Under the pieces are notes generated by a model. The model worked only from the letters and a program-made list of their open reading frames with translations, searched no databases and was not told the DNA's origin. This document shows positions 23,024 to 37,475 of a DNA stretch of 64,000 nucleotides, in pieces. Both the position numbers and the translations under genes were made by a program. Source of the DNA: Nannochloropsis oceanica (lineage: Eukaryota; Sar; Eustigmatophyceae; Eustigmatales; Monodopsidaceae); assembly GCA_004519485.1 (NCBI GenBank), contig CP038124.1, positions 186,001-250,000 of the forward strand, given 5' to 3'. The number at the start of each line of letters is the position of its first letter. The stretch's first letter is position 1.

Positions 23024-24030
23024 ATGGTACCACAAGCCGCTCCACTAGCATTTAGAACCCGCCACGTCGCCCTTCTTCTTGTAGTCCTCGTCATCGCCTT
23101 GCTTGCTGCGACCGCGTCGTCCTCGTCCGCGTCTTCGCCCCTTGGGTTTGTACCCTCTACACAGCAGCTCCAGCAGACCTCCTCCTCGAGCTCCACTTCA
23201 TGCTGCGGTGGTCGGCACCCTGCTTCTCCCGCGCACCAGCACTTCCACGCAAGCCGTGCCGCAATCACAACGAAGCGACACGCGCTCCCACCTTTTGACA
23301 GCCCCCTCGATCCCGCCACCTTGGAGAGCATGGCTGCCACTGCTGCTGCGTCCTCCGCTGCCGCTAGTGCCGGCGGGGCTATTCACGAAGTCACTCCCGA
23401 GCAGCTTTGGGTAAGTTTTCGTGTGTATATGCGTGCGCTTGGTGGGACGACTAATTGTCCTCTCAAAGTATTCATGTCGACCCCTCTCCTCCCCCCTCTC
23501 TCCCAGGTTGGTTTTATCGCTGGCGTCTTCCCTTTCATCTGGGCAGGGTACGAATTCTGGAAACGCATCGATACACAGCAACGGTGTGGGGTCTGTCAAG
23601 GCTCGGGTCTAGTGTACGAAAGCGCGACGGGTAAAAGTCTCACTACAGCCCGAAAGTGCTACGCGTGTGGTGGTTTTTTGCCGGTGAGGAAGGAGGGAGA
23701 GAGGGAGGGAGGGAGGCGTATCTTTTGTAAGACACCACAAGTGACATAATTATCATTGATGTCGTCGTCATCATCATCATCATCATCATCATCGTCATCA
23801 TCTTCACCACAGTAACTGTTCCATTTTGCCCACACCCTTTCTCACATTTCCCCTAATCCCTCCCTCCCTCGCTCTTTCCCGGCCTCCAGTGGGCAGGTTG
23901 GAAGCGGTTCTGGCTGAGCAATCTGGACATTGGAAATGGAGGTGTACTGCAGCGACCCGCCCCGGATTATGAAGCCTTGAGTGAGGCGGCGAAGAGGAGG
24001 AGGGCGGGAGGGAAGGAGGGGAAAGACTAG
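23024..24030 (+). CDS. Plastid/secretory-targeted DnaJ-type cysteine-rich zinc-finger protein
   Basis: Three exons: 23024-23410, 23507-23683, 23890-24030 (all phase 0); 234 aa. The N-terminus is a strong signal-anchor-like peptide (HVALLLVVLVIALLAATA) followed by a long Ser/Pro/Ala-rich, transit-peptide-like stretch to ~125. Next is a short hydrophobic segment (VGFIAGVFPFIWAGYEFW). A single zinc-binding region follows: CGVCQGSGLV, then RKCYACGGFLPW. The CxxCxGxG pattern is that of the DnaJ cysteine-rich domain, as in plant thylakoid disulfide/assembly helpers with no J domain. The tail is basic. A role in photosynthetic protein folding or assembly in the plastid is inferred from the presequence and fold. 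No J domain is present, so it is not a true Hsp40. Confidence 0.7.
23762..23803 (+). repeat. (TCA)n microsatellite in intron 2
   Basis: A near-perfect run of TCA units with one TCG interruption, inside the second intron of the zinc-finger gene. Confidence 0.9.
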
Positions 24031-24656
24031 ACCGAAAAGAAGAGCGAACGAAAGTGTGTACCACAGATAGAACCACGTAGGGGTTCCGAATATCGGAATA
24101 TCATTAATTGCCTTATTTCCTGATTTATTGCACTAGATCCGACAGGCTTTCTGCCACCTTGTTTGTCTGTCTTTTGGCGCCATCCTTATATTCCGGTCGT
24201 CGTCGCCTGTCCATGTGTTTTTGATTCGGAGCGCGCCGGGTGGGGGGCATCGGGGGCGCTGGCTCGGGGTGAGCGTCATCACTCTCTCCCTTGCGTTGTG
24301 GTTATACTCTACTTTAAATTTCCCTGGCATTCTCCTCAGCCCTCTGGTGGCGAGGCGGCTGCTTTGTGCGTGAGAGTGCGTGTGTGCCCACTGCCCACCT
24401 CTCTCTGAGTGCTTTCTTCGACTGCCTGCTTATCCTCACCATCCCATGCGGCGGCCTTGCCGTCTTGCGCTTTCTTACTTCCCTCTTTCTTGTCGTCGGA
24501 CAACGCCTTCTGTACATGTGCCACGCGCTCTTTTACTACCCCCTTCAATCCCAACAGCCGCTGTAGCCTCCAAGGCCCTCGGCAACCCCTGTTCATTTCC
24601 AGTGACAATAAATTATTATCTCAACGCTTCGTTTCCGACCCCTCCACTTCTTCTCC
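24031..24656. other. Convergent intergenic region (zinc finger / TVP38)
   Basis: 3' ends of two converging genes. Possible AATAAA-like signals occur at about 24608 on the plus strand. No supported gene is visible. The proline-rich plus-strand frame at 24380-24961 is mostly antisense to the acidic tail of the neighbouring gene. Confidence 0.45.
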
Positions 24657-26394
24657 TCACTCCTTACACCTTCTCACGTGTTCATTCGGGCCCTCACACG
24701 GCCCAACCACCCCAACCTCTGCCTCCCTTCCCTCTCCTCCTCCCCTCCCACCCTCATTCCCCTCCACTTTCCCCCTTGCCGCCTCCCCCGCCCCTCCATA
24801 TCCACTCCCCCTCAGAGCCGCCATCCGGCCTGCCAACAACGCCTCCCCCTCCTCCTCTTTTCTTCCCCTCCTCCCCTCCTCCCAATCCTGACCCCCCCAT
24901 AAGCCCGCCCTTTCACCCTCTCCCCTCTCCTCCCCCTCCTCCTCCTCCTCCTCCTCCATGACATCCCTCTCCTCCTCCTCTGCCAAGGCCCCCATATATT
25001 TTACCGTATAAAACCTCAACAGGAAAGCCACCACCACCGCAAGGAGCAGCCCCCCCATCATCACCCCTACCTCCTCCCAGCTCACCTTTCCTCCGTGTCT
25101 CCCTCCCCTCCCCTCCACCACATCGTAAAGCGAACGAGACGAGGCCCCGGTGTGTGCCCACAGAAGAGTGTACGGCAAGGAGGCAGCCAGTGTGCAAAGG
25201 GCGAAGATGTGGAAGGGACAGGGTAAGGTCGCCATGCCGTAGTTCTAGGGGAAGAAGGAAGGAAGGGGGGAAGGAAGGGAGAGACAAGAAATATGATGGT
25301 TAGAATGGGCCATCGCTGCAGCAAGAGGAAAGGAAACAGGAGGGATCAACGTCCATCCGGGGTGGATGGATGAGAGGAAGAAGGGAGGGAGGGAGCCAGA
25401 TATTGGTCTACTCACCTTGACTGCGATCGGCAGGTACATGAAGCGGAGAAGAAGGCACATCTTCCAAGGATGCCTCTCCATAGCCAAAAAGAGTGCACGG
25501 GCCCGACGAGCATTGTTTCTGCCACTATTGCTACTGCTGTTGTTGCTGCTACTGCTGTGGTCTCGGGGCGTGGGAGGGAGGAGAAGGCCGTTTCGGAGGG
25601 AGTCGGCGGCGACGCAGCGACCGAGGAGGAAGGCGAGGCAACAGCCCATGGGTTTGGCAAGCCCGGTGGTTATGAGGGCGACGGGGAAACCTGAAGGAGA
25701 GGGGCAGGGGAAGAGTTGTGTGAGAGAGGAAAGACGACCAGGAAGGTAGGGTGGAGCGATCAGCTTAAGTAAGAGTGAAGGGAAAGATTACGTCCCAAGA
25801 GGAGAAAAGAGGAACTTATGACAAGCACTTACCAAAAATAAAGCCCCCACACAACTCCACAAAGGTAGAAGGCAGACACAAGACCACCCACAGGACCACA
25901 AACGCCCCATAATAAAAAGCCGAGTCCGGCGCCCGCTCTTGCATCCAGGTGGTCAATCCCATCAACTTGCTGTGATAGAGCGCCATAAAAATGCCCCCGA
26001 CAGCCAAAAGTATCACCACCACGGCAAACAAGGACAGCGCCGGACATAAATGTTGAAGGCGGCTCGTGACGGTAGTCGGGGAGAGGAGAGCGGATGAGGC
26101 GGCAGCGGTGACGAGGTACGGGAGGTCGTGCAATGTTGGGGGAGGACTCGAGGGGGCGCTGCTTTCGTTGGTGGCGGAACTACGGCCTTCAGTGTCCATG
26201 GATGCAGTGGCGACTGTGTCGCTTGAATAACTTACCAAGCATTTGCCCCCTCCATTTGTCACTTTTCCTTCATCCTCGTACTCCTCCGCATCTGCACCCC
26301 CGCCTTCCGCCACCGGGAGGTGGTCCAGCAATGCCGCTTCATGACCGGCTTTGGTCATTATATTCTTTTCTCGCCACGATAAGACCAGATTCAT
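24657..26394 (-). CDS. TVP38/TMEM64 (VTT/DedA-superfamily) membrane protein
   Basis: Three exons: 26394-25833, 25690-25416, 25244-24657; 474 aa. After ~115 low-complexity residues come hydrophobic spans: LSLFAVVVILLAVGGIFMAL, YYGAFVVLWVVLCLPSTF, and the VTT signature VELCGGFIFGFPVALITTG with GCCLAFLLGR. The cytosolic-loop motif RFMYLPIAVKNYGMAT corresponds to the family's R..P..P....Y..G pattern. Two further spans follow. The C-terminal ~110 residues are very acidic (Glu/Gly repeats). VTT proteins act in Golgi/ER membranes, and relatives (TMEM41B, VMP1) scramble phospholipids. The exact role here is inferred from family. The intron between the signature's GFIFG residues is phase 1 and clean. 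ATG 26394 is the first in-frame ATG; 26358 is an alternative. Upstream coding exons cannot be excluded. Confidence 0.85.
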
Positions 26395-27054
26395 CAAGAG
26401 GGGCACACAGAGTTGTGGCTGGCTGGAGACAAAAACTTCGCCAGTGCCGCCGACGATTTAGGCTGCTAGGGTGCTCAGGGGTAAGGTAGGGAGGAAGGGA
26501 TAGAGTTGACGAATTGGCGTTGCAGAGCGAAACGAGGCTCGCCGTAGAAAGAATGTCTTTCCGCGGTCGATCGACCGTGGAATGCCGGCTTTTCGAGGTT
26601 TAGGGCACTGTAGTTGTGAAGTAGGAGGGAGGCCTGAGCAAGGGGGAGGCGAAGGGGTCCGCGAAGGGTCCGATGACGATGGGTATGGGCGTGAGGTGGA
26701 GGAGGCATCGAGACACAGGCTGGCCATCACAGTGTGGGTGATCCTCGGCAGCCTGTTAGGGGTATGGAGCATGCTCGAATGCACACACTGGGAACGATAC
26801 ACTCATCACTTTCAAGGCTTTGCGCATCTCGCCTAATCTCTCGATTTTATGTCTCGATCAGCGATAGCCTGGACGCCATATCGTCAACATCATTTACATG
26901 CACCCTTGTCTTACCCCTTCCCTGCCCATCCTTCAACACCACACAGCACATAGCAGCAGCAGCCTTGTCATGAGTGCCGTCCGGGGTGGCGGTATCTGCG
27001 GCAGCAAGCTCAAGCGACAGCGATTGACGATGAGACAATCTGCTCCCACCCGAG
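26395..27054. promoter_or_regulatory. Divergent region upstream of TVP38-like gene and unresolved plus-strand ORF
   Basis: Likely carries the promoter of the TVP38-like gene. All three plus frames are partly open from about 26954 onwards because of base composition, so the 5' end of the next transcription unit could not be fixed here. Confidence 0.35.
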
Positions 27055-27657
27055 CCCCTCCCTGCCCCTCGAATACGCACCCGGCGCTACGATAATGAGT
27101 TGGGTTTGTCAGCTTATTTCGACGAGGCCCCCACAGCTGCCGCCGCGGCTGCTCAAGCAGTCAAAGTGGAGGAGGAGGAAGATACGTCTTCGGACGAAGA
27201 TGATGAAGCGCTGGCAGCATGGTTTGCGCTGCCCGCCCCGGCCCATACTGCCACTTTATCACCGGCCCCTCCCCCCATGCCTTCTTCGCCATTGCCTCCT
27301 CCTACCACCATGCAAAGCCTCGCGGTGTCCATGACGCTCGCATCTCCATCCCTCCCTCCCGCGCCTTCCACTTCATCCTCTATGGAGATAACGTGGGGCA
27401 GCATTGATGGGGAGAAGAGTGCGGAGGAAAGCAAATGCAGCGGTAGTGGCAGCAGATGCAGCAGCAGCATAAAATACAACAATAGCAACAAGGACATGCG
27501 CAAGAAAGACGACGAAAATACCACCACCACCAGCGGCAGCAGCAGCAGCGTCGCCCCTCCCACCTCTCATGAAGACCTCAGCGACACCAACCCCCCTCCT
27601 CCTGCTACAGCCCCTGATAGCTCTTACAGCTCCCACCCCATCAAGCAAAAACGATAA
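27055..27657 (+). CDS. Uncertain ORF, acidic low-complexity protein (5' end unresolved)
   Basis: A frame open from about 27034 to the TAA at 27655-27657 reads PLPAPRIRTRRYDNELGLSA, then an acidic patch (VKVEEEEDTSSDEDDEALAA). It ends in a long Ser/Thr/Pro-rich tail. Codon use in the first ~60 codons looks genuine. There is no in-frame ATG: a TGA lies just upstream at 27031 and the nearest good ATG (26970) is in another frame. A 3' splice site near 27054 (CCCACCCGAG) is possible, but no matching donor was found. It might be an upstream exon of the 27932-28549 gene, a separate small gene, or noncoding. No domain is recognised. Confidence 0.3.
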   Translation, partial: PLPAPRIRTRRYDNELGLSAYFDEAPTAAAAAAQAVKVEEEEDTSSDEDDEALAAWFALPAPAHTATLSPAPPPMPSSPLPPPTTMQSLAVSMTLASPSLPPAPSTSSSMEITWGSIDGEKSAEESKCSGSGSRCSSSIKYNNSNKDMRKKDDENTTTTSGSSSSVAPPTSHEDLSDTNPPPPATAPDSSYSSHPIKQKR

Positions 27658-27931
27658 AAAAAAAGGGGGGGGGGGCGCACGTGGGGTTGTGTTTGGGCAT
27701 GATTCGAATGACGAAAGGTTACAAGGCCTACGCTGATCCTTTGCTGAATCTACACGCCGCACGCGACACCTGGCGGATGCCTTGGAATATGAGGTATAAC
27801 GGATTAATGTTGGGAAGATTTAGAAGGAAGAGATATTGAATCATGAAAGGGTCTCTCCCCATACTCTTCTTTGCTCCCTTGTCATCATCCTGTTTTTTTC
27901 TCATGCCTCCTTTTCTCTCCCCCTGTACAAG

Positions 27932-28549
27932 ATGGACATGGACATCATAGCCCTGTGCGACTCACGGGAGATGGAGGGGATGGACCACGTGCAGGAGTCG
28001 ATAGGCAAGGACAAGCTTATCAACGGCTTGTTCGAAAACCCGCCATTGCGTGACGTTATGGTGAGTAGTGTATGTGAGAGGGGAAGAGCGGGAAACAACT
28101 GATAAATCCCAGACATTAAAGCCCGTTCAAAGACTGTAAGAAAAGAATTTGCGCGGCACACTCGAAGCATTATCTACTTGGCTCCCGCTCACACGGCTTG
28201 CCCACTCTTCCCATCCTCCCTTCATCAAAACCAGCGCGCCATGCGTGGGCGAAAGATAAGCTTCATTTTTGGGGACTATTTTCGCTTCCCACCCCAGTAT
28301 GCCCGAAGAGCCTACCGCGCCGTAGCAAAGCACCTGCTGGTTGCACTGCAGCGCTCCGGCATGCTCTCGCCGTATTGTCAAGTGTATTTGCTTTACCTCA
28401 AGCAACACGAGGGGGTCGAGAATGTGTTTGAAGGACTTACTACGGATAGGACTCTTGATCCGACGCTGGTGAGCGAGCGGGAGAATCCGTTGTATCGTGC
28501 GACAAGGACATTATTTAATGAGGAACGTTTGCATAAGTGTGGGGATTGA
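27932..28549 (+). CDS. Conserved-looking protein of unknown function
   Basis: Two exons, 27932-28060 and 28235-28549, with a strong donor (ATG|GTGAGT) and acceptor (AAAACCAG); 147 aa if ATG 27932 is the start. The protein begins MDMDIIALCDSREMEGMD. It continues with an Arg/aromatic-rich helical core (GRKISFIFGDYFRFPPQYAR, then a Leu-rich helix) and ends RLHKCGD. It is not low complexity and codon use is ordinary, so it is probably real. I cannot place it in a family. The sequence just before ATG 27932 (TCTCTCCCCCTGTACAAG) also looks like a 3' splice site, so one or more 5' exons may be missing, possibly the ORF at 27055-27657. Confidence 0.55.
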
Positions 28550-28910
28550 TGCCCAGAACCCCCTTTTTGCGGTTGACGTTGTGAGATTTTTACTTGGGTT
28601 TGGCTTGAGCGGCGAGATGGCGGGATGGAACGGAGGAAATAAGGGCAGATCAGAATGACTCTACTATGTAGAAGAAAATAATATTGAATGTTTTGGAGTC
28701 ATCGTGCGCTTCATTTTGTTTTAAATAATTTGGTGCTGTGGTGGAGGAGCTGCCGGGGGGTTATGTGCCGGGAGGGAGGGTTCTGAGTGCGTCAAGTGAA
28801 GCAGAGCAACCCAGGGTCATGAAGTCTCCCCCGCGACAGCACTCATTTCACACAGCACCGTGTAAATTCACTTCGCATCCACCGAATATGCACATAGTCA
28901 CCTCACATAC
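28550..28910. other. Intergenic region
   Basis: About 360 bp between two plus-strand genes, holding the 3' untranslated region of one and the promoter of the next. No further element was recognised. Confidence 0.45.
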
Positions 28911-30047
28911 ATGCCATGCCCACCCTTACAGCAACACCACACACGCAAGCCTACTTTTTCAATTGCACTCGCGTGTCAAAGCCCGACCCAAGGCCTTCCT
29001 TCAGGAGCAATGTCGCCTCCTCCTCATCACTCCCTGTGTGTCACCTTTACCTCGACAACAACCTCGCCCACTTGCGGCTTTGTCCTTTCCCCGGTTCCCA
29101 CCGCGTCGTCACTTCAATTGGCACCATGCTCGCGCAGAGGACAGCTTCGCGTTTCAACTGCGTGTTGGGCGCAACCACAACAACAGCCACCGCAGCAAGC
29201 ACGCCCGGGCAGCGTCAGCGCCGATGGCAAAGCGCAAAAAGCCAGCTTCTACAAACGTCCCTCTAAGGCCATTGAGATGGGTGGCGGCTTCTTTATCCCC
29301 GGCCTTGAAGGGTATAAGCTCCGATTGGCCACGGCTGTCCTCGTGTTGGTTCTGCTGGCCTTGAATCGCTTTCCCGGATACGCCCCCCCAATCTCCCAAA
29401 GCACGAGTGAGATAATTGGCGCCGGCGCGGCCGTCATCCTCCTAGCCCAATCCCTCATTGAGAAGCTCATTACCGATTCGGGCTCTGCACCAGAGGAGGA
29501 TGATGATAGCGACGACGGCAGGGTCAGCACAAGCAGCACAGGCAGTGGCAGCGGTGGCAGCAGCAGGGTGGGTGGAGTAGAGGAGGAATGCTTCGGACTG
29601 GTAGCACGAGACCCCCAATTGGAAGACGACGTCCGATGGGCTGGCTATGCTTTAGATGAAAACCTAGGCTGTCCCTCCGTGGCCGTTCTACACGGGGAGC
29701 AAGGCTTGGTGTACTACCGTCGGCGGTCGAGCAAAGATGCTACCTCTTCTTCATCTCTCGAGCTCGCCACGGCCTTGCTGCAGACCTTACCGGTGGGGAC
29801 CCGCCGAGCCATCGGGATGGGAGACGCCTTAGCAGCACTAGGAGGGGTGGCAGGAAATAGCGGAGCACAACTGGCGCAGGTTTTGGGGATGGCAAAGGCT
29901 GAGGGTGCGGTGGTGGTGAGGATTGGAGAGAGGGGGTTGTTGTTGGTGGCGCCCCCGGTGGGAGGGATAATGAGAGATCAGGCCGTGTGGGTCGAACGGG
30001 CAGCGGCGTTACTCGAGGGGTCGGGTCGCGGAAGTGAAAGGTTCTAG
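28911..30047 (+). CDS. Cytochrome b6f heme-attachment assembly factor, CCB2/CCB4 family
   Basis: Single exon, 378 aa from ATG 28911. Residues ~1-120 are a Ser/Thr/Pro/Gln-rich leader. Then comes GGGFFIPGLEGYKLRLATAV, leading into a first span (VLVLVLLALNRF), a loop (PPISQSTSEIIGAGAA) and a second span (VILLAQSLIEKL). The paired spans separated by the Q-S-T-S-E motif are the pattern of the CCB2/CCB4 (DUF2930) family. These act in the thylakoid membrane as part of system IV, attaching heme ci covalently to cytochrome b6. A soluble C-terminal domain (~210-378) follows, including VEEECFGLVARDPQLEDDVR. Its presence marks the organism as photosynthetic. The N-terminal targeting sequence is not clearly bipartite; the true start may lie at ATG 29010 or 29126, or an upstream exon may be missing. 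Confidence 0.65.
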   Translation: MPCPPLQQHHTRKPTFSIALACQSPTQGLPSGAMSPPPHHSLCVTFTSTTTSPTCGFVLSPVPTASSLQLAPCSRRGQLRVSTACWAQPQQQPPQQARPGSVSADGKAQKASFYKRPSKAIEMGGGFFIPGLEGYKLRLATAVLVLVLLALNRFPGYAPPISQSTSEIIGAGAAVILLAQSLIEKLITDSGSAPEEDDDSDDGRVSTSSTGSGSGGSSRVGGVEEECFGLVARDPQLEDDVRWAGYALDENLGCPSVAVLHGEQGLVYYRRRSSKDATSSSSLELATALLQTLPVGTRRAIGMGDALAALGGVAGNSGAQLAQVLGMAKAEGAVVVRIGERGLLLVAPPVGGIMRDQAVWVERAAALLEGSGRGSERF

Positions 30048-30388
30048 ATGGACGGAAAAGCAACCAAATAAATGAATAAATTAGAATGAGGTTGAACGTT
30101 TATGGGCTGATGCCAGCGCTGTCCGTTTTGGTGGGGATGGGCAACTATTATTGAGGGCTATCCCACGGATCTCCTTGTCCTTCTGTCCATGGTGGCAAAT
30201 CCACGGAAATCACTCTTTTTGAATTCAATTAGTTTGATTCTTTTGTGAGCGCCGACGAACTTCCCTTCATGCTTACAATGCAATTGCAACAGGACTCTAG
30301 TCCAAAACAATGCATATCTCCAGTTCTCGACACGACTTACAGGTCTATCTAATTACACAAAGCCATCCCTCCCCCATTTCCTCCCTCC
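30048..30388. other. Convergent intergenic region (CCB / AIR9-like)
   Basis: Converging 3' ends. An AATAAA-type signal occurs near 30068 (CAAATAAATGAATAAAT), shortly after the CCB stop codon, and fits polyadenylation of the plus-strand gene. Confidence 0.5.
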
Positions 30389-33757
<3,369 letters not shown>

Positions 33758-34250
33758 CGGTGTATGGTCGGGCTTGAAACGAACCGCCGTGTGCACGTGT
33801 GCAGGTGTTCTCGTTTGCTGCGATGAGATGGGGCGAGAAGGGAATAAGTGAGATAAACAGTACATAAGTACGGCGCAGGGATAAGCTTGTTCGTGTGTGG
33901 CCCTGGAGGAGGGCTTACGCAAGTGCAGGCTTGTTCTGGCAAGGAAGTGCCTCGTTGTACGATTGGTAACGGCTCTTGGCCATAGCAGGGCTGCCTGCTG
34001 CTTGTCGCGCTCGCAGTCGGAGCTCTCGGCGAAGGGTTGATTTTCCTCTTGTCGCCCAAAGTTGTAGTGAATCATCCACCTTCCTGGGCTTCAAAAACAC
34101 TTCTCATGCACAGGTTGAAGGGCCTGAGTCCGGTTGCTCGACAGATTTGCTCAGCTAGCCCCCGAGCGCGGTACTGAAAGCAACAGCCACAAGTTGCACC
34201 AGCGGGAGGGAAGGGAGAAGCTCGTAAAAGGTTTTCCTTCCATCGCGACA
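33758..34250. promoter_or_regulatory. Divergent intergenic region (AIR9-like / Ariadne)
   Basis: Start codons of two outward-reading genes lie at the edges, 493 bp apart. No motif was assigned. Part of it (to 34075) is an in-frame extension of the minus-strand gene and may be 5' UTR. Confidence 0.45.
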
Positions 34251-35213
34251 ATGCCCCCTAAGCGTCAAGGAAGCGCCGCCAGGGAAGGACCCGGGCGCAA
34301 TGGAGGGCGACAACGTCGCAGGATGGACAAGGAACAGAGTGGTAAAGCGCAAGCTAATGAAGAGGAAGAAATGATGGGGGAGGTCGACTCGATGCCTCCG
34401 GCCAGCAGCCTTCAAGGTACGTCGTGTGGATAAGTCTGGGGATACACATTGAGTGAAAAGTTGGTACTGAGTGCGGAAGGGTATGGGGATTCCTCGTGCA
34501 TTTTTGTATCCTTCCTCACACGCACCCCCCCCCACAAATTACCTCCTCCATTCCCGTCGGCACCCTGGATCATTAATTGCCGTGACCAGTTGCACCACTT
34601 CCTCTCTCGACCCTCCCATCGTACGTACTCCACCAACAATATCAAGCAGCGGATGAAGAGACGCGCATAGCCGAGGATATGGTTGACCAGGGCAGCAAAA
34701 TGAAAGCGAGGGAGGGAGAGGAAGAGGACGAGGAGGAGGAAAAAGAGGAGGTTGAGGACGAGGAGGAAGACAGCTATGAGTATGAATATGATGAAGATGA
34801 CGGAGGCGGGTATTTGTCTATCATGGATGGTTCAAGCAGCACAAACGGGGATGGCAAGAACTCGCCACTTAGCACATGGGGAGGGAAAGGGGGAGGGGGG
34901 GTCTCACCGTATCGCATCTTGAGTGAGACGGACTTGGCGGTGCAGCAAAAGAAGCTGATGGGGGATGCCATGGAGTTGCTGAACGTGGAAGCGCTGCAGG
35001 CGAAGGTAAGACCGTCCTTCCCATTCACCCTCCCTCCCTCAAGGTACAAATTACCAATCCTGCTTTCCTTGCCCTCGCTTTCTGTCTTTTTCTCTAGATG
35101 CTGCTAAGGCGGTACAGGTGGAATGTGCGGGAGCTCATGGACAATTTCGAAGAGGCCACCCACTTCCTGGAAGAGTACCGCGCAGCAGCAGTAGCAGCCA
35201 AGGCTGAAACAGC

Positions 35214-35276
<63 letters not shown>

Positions 35277-35321
35277 GGGAGGTGGGAGGAAGCAGAAAAA
35301 GGGCAAGGGGGGAGGGCGAGT

Positions 35322-35356
<35 letters not shown>

Positions 35357-37475
35357 CAGCAGCAGCAGCGGCGGCGGCGGCAGCAGCAGCGCCGACCACT
35401 TTTGAGTGCCAGGTTTGCTTCGAGGAAAAGAAGGGAGGGAGGGAGGGGGAGAGCGAGGGAATGTCGTTGGAGTGTGGGCATGTCTTCTGTCGAGACTGCG
35501 TGGGGCAGCAGTTCAAGACCAAGGTAGAGGAGGGAGAGGCCAAGAAGCTTACCTGCCTGTACCCGCGCTGCCCGCAGAGATATAAGGAGGAAACGGTGCT
35601 TGAGTTGCTAAAGAAGGAGGATGTGGAGAAGGTGGGTAGGTAGGTAGGTAGGTAGGGAGGGAGGGAGAGCGGGAGGGTAGTGATCGAGTGAGCTGGCGAT
35701 TGTGATCCAACATGTGTTCCCTCACTCCCATCTAACCCCTTCCAGTACTTGAAGCAAGACATATTATACTATGTGGGAGACTGCCAAGGCGTGATAAAGC
35801 CCTGTCCAGGGGTCGACTGTGGCCTGTACGCGCAGCTGCAGGAGGGAGGGGGTGAGGGAAGGAGGGAGGGAGGGAGGATTAGTGTGGTCGGTAGCCGAGC
35901 AGCAGCGGCAGAAAGAGGGAGGACAGCGCCGGTGCTTGTGAAATGCCCTGGGTGTCGGCTCAAGTGGTGTTTCTCGTGCGCGGCAGAACCTCACTTTGTC
36001 CTGGCGTGTGAGTACGCGACCAAGTGGAAAGAGCGGACGGCGGACGAGGCGGAGATGGCCACGTTGGAGCTGTTGAAGACGACGAGCAAGCCTTGCCCGT
36101 GGTGTGCGGCCTTCGTGCATCGAATTGAGGGCTGCAACTTCATGTAAGAGGGCAGACGGGTGGGTGGGAGGGATGGGAGGGGGGAAGGGAGGGCGGGCAC
36201 CATGGACAAGCGAGTGTGCCTTGGTTGCGGCGCTGTCTTGTCAAGGTGAGCTGGGTGCTGCTGACCGGCTGCCTTGCTGGATTTCGCTTTGAGCATGGCA
36301 CCCATAGCTTGCGGTCACGATGATATCCCTCCAAAAACCTACATGCACACATGTCTCTCCCTCTCATTCCTCTCTCCCTCCCTGCTCCGTTCCCCTCCCC
36401 CAGGCGGTGCAAGTGCGGCGGATACTGGTGCTACAAGTGCTCGGGGAGGGTGGAGAAGAACGTGGGCCACACCTGGAACCGCATCGAGGGCCACGAGTGC
36501 GGGCGGGAGGGAGTGGGCTCTGCCAACGGGGACGACACTAAGCGCTTCATGTTCTACCTTAACCAGTACCGAGCCCAGGTACGCCTTTCCCTCCTCCCTC
36601 CCTCCCTCCTTTCTGCCCTCTCTTTCCCCTGTACTTCCTACTCGTGGCACGGTCGGAGTACGCCACACCACCTTTCGGTCTCATAGTCCAGGTTTTAAGC
36701 CAGCCCTCCCTCCCTCCCTCCCTTGCACCCAGACATTCCTCAACGAAGACGACGCCCGGGCCAAGGGGGCGGAGCGCGAAGAGATGGAGGACGTGGCGCT
36801 GGTGAACAAGGCCAGGCGGGCGCTAGCAAATTCGTACGTGTTCGCCTACTACGCCTTTGATCCGGCCTCCTCATTGAGTGGCACGAAGCTGACGCTGTAC
36901 CAGGACAAGCAGCAGCAGTTGGAGCAGGAGGTAGACCCGTAAAGGAGGGACAAGCGGGGAGCAAGGGTCGGGCGATTTCCTGTATAAAATGAAACCATAG
37001 ACAAAGGGTTTCTTAAATTTATACACACAGTCGTTTCTTTTCTTGCCAGACGACCGCGTTAGCACCATGGATTCCTCAATCCTCTTCCATTACCCCCCCC
37101 CCCCCCCTTGCCCCCCGATAGTGCGAGGTGTTCGCAGCCATGTTGGTAGATATGCACATCCCCAACCTCAAGCGACGGCCCAAGGCCCTGGAGTTGACCT
37201 CCCAACGAGACAAGCTCCGGCATTGGCTCCAGGTAGGTAGGAGGAGGAAGGCGAGGGATGGGTGTAAGTGTAGTCGGTCCTTGCTTGTATTGAGATATAA
37301 GAATAGTGGGTGGATGTGCCCCCGCTTATGTATCATAGAGCCTTCACTCTCTTCATCGTTTTTCTCTATTGCCCCCTCCCTGTCTGTCCAGGCACTGCAC
37401 GGCACCATCATTCACGACATCATCGATGACAGCTGCGGTGTCACCATTCCCGAGTTTGACCTGGACGGGATATGA
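34251..37475 (+). CDS. RBR E3 ubiquitin ligase, Ariadne family
   Basis: Eight exons: 34251-34416, 34650-35005, 35098-35631, 35746-36143, 36404-36578, 36733-36930, 37122-37232, 37392-37475; 673 aa. An acidic N-terminus (EEEDSYEYEYDEDDGGGY) is typical of Ariadne. RING1 (~278-340) reads CQVC...LECGHVFCRDC...CLYPRC. The IBR (~365-445) includes VKCPGCRLKWCFSC. RING2 (~469-520) reads CPWC...IEGCNFMRCKCGGYWCYKC. The Cys in MRC fits the catalytic acceptor that forms the ubiquitin thioester. The helical C-terminal Ariadne domain follows (TFLNEDDARAKG...YVFAYYAFD). Ariadne ligases are autoinhibited and switched on by neddylated cullins. Long poly-Ala runs (AGC repeats) sit just before RING1, and a Gly/Arg insert lies in the IBR. 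All motifs are intact, so it should be active. Confidence 0.93.
35211..35395 (+). repeat. (AGC)n repeats encoding poly-Ala
   Basis: Two AGC/GCA runs (35211-35275 and 35323-35395) within exon 3 of the Ariadne gene. They are read as Ala and separated by a Gly/Lys-rich linker. Confidence 0.92.

Noticed and set aside
24380-24961. Proline/serine-rich plus-strand frame near the TVP38-like gene
   Set aside because: Largely antisense to the acidic Glu/Gly tail of the TVP38-like protein, with no conserved motif.
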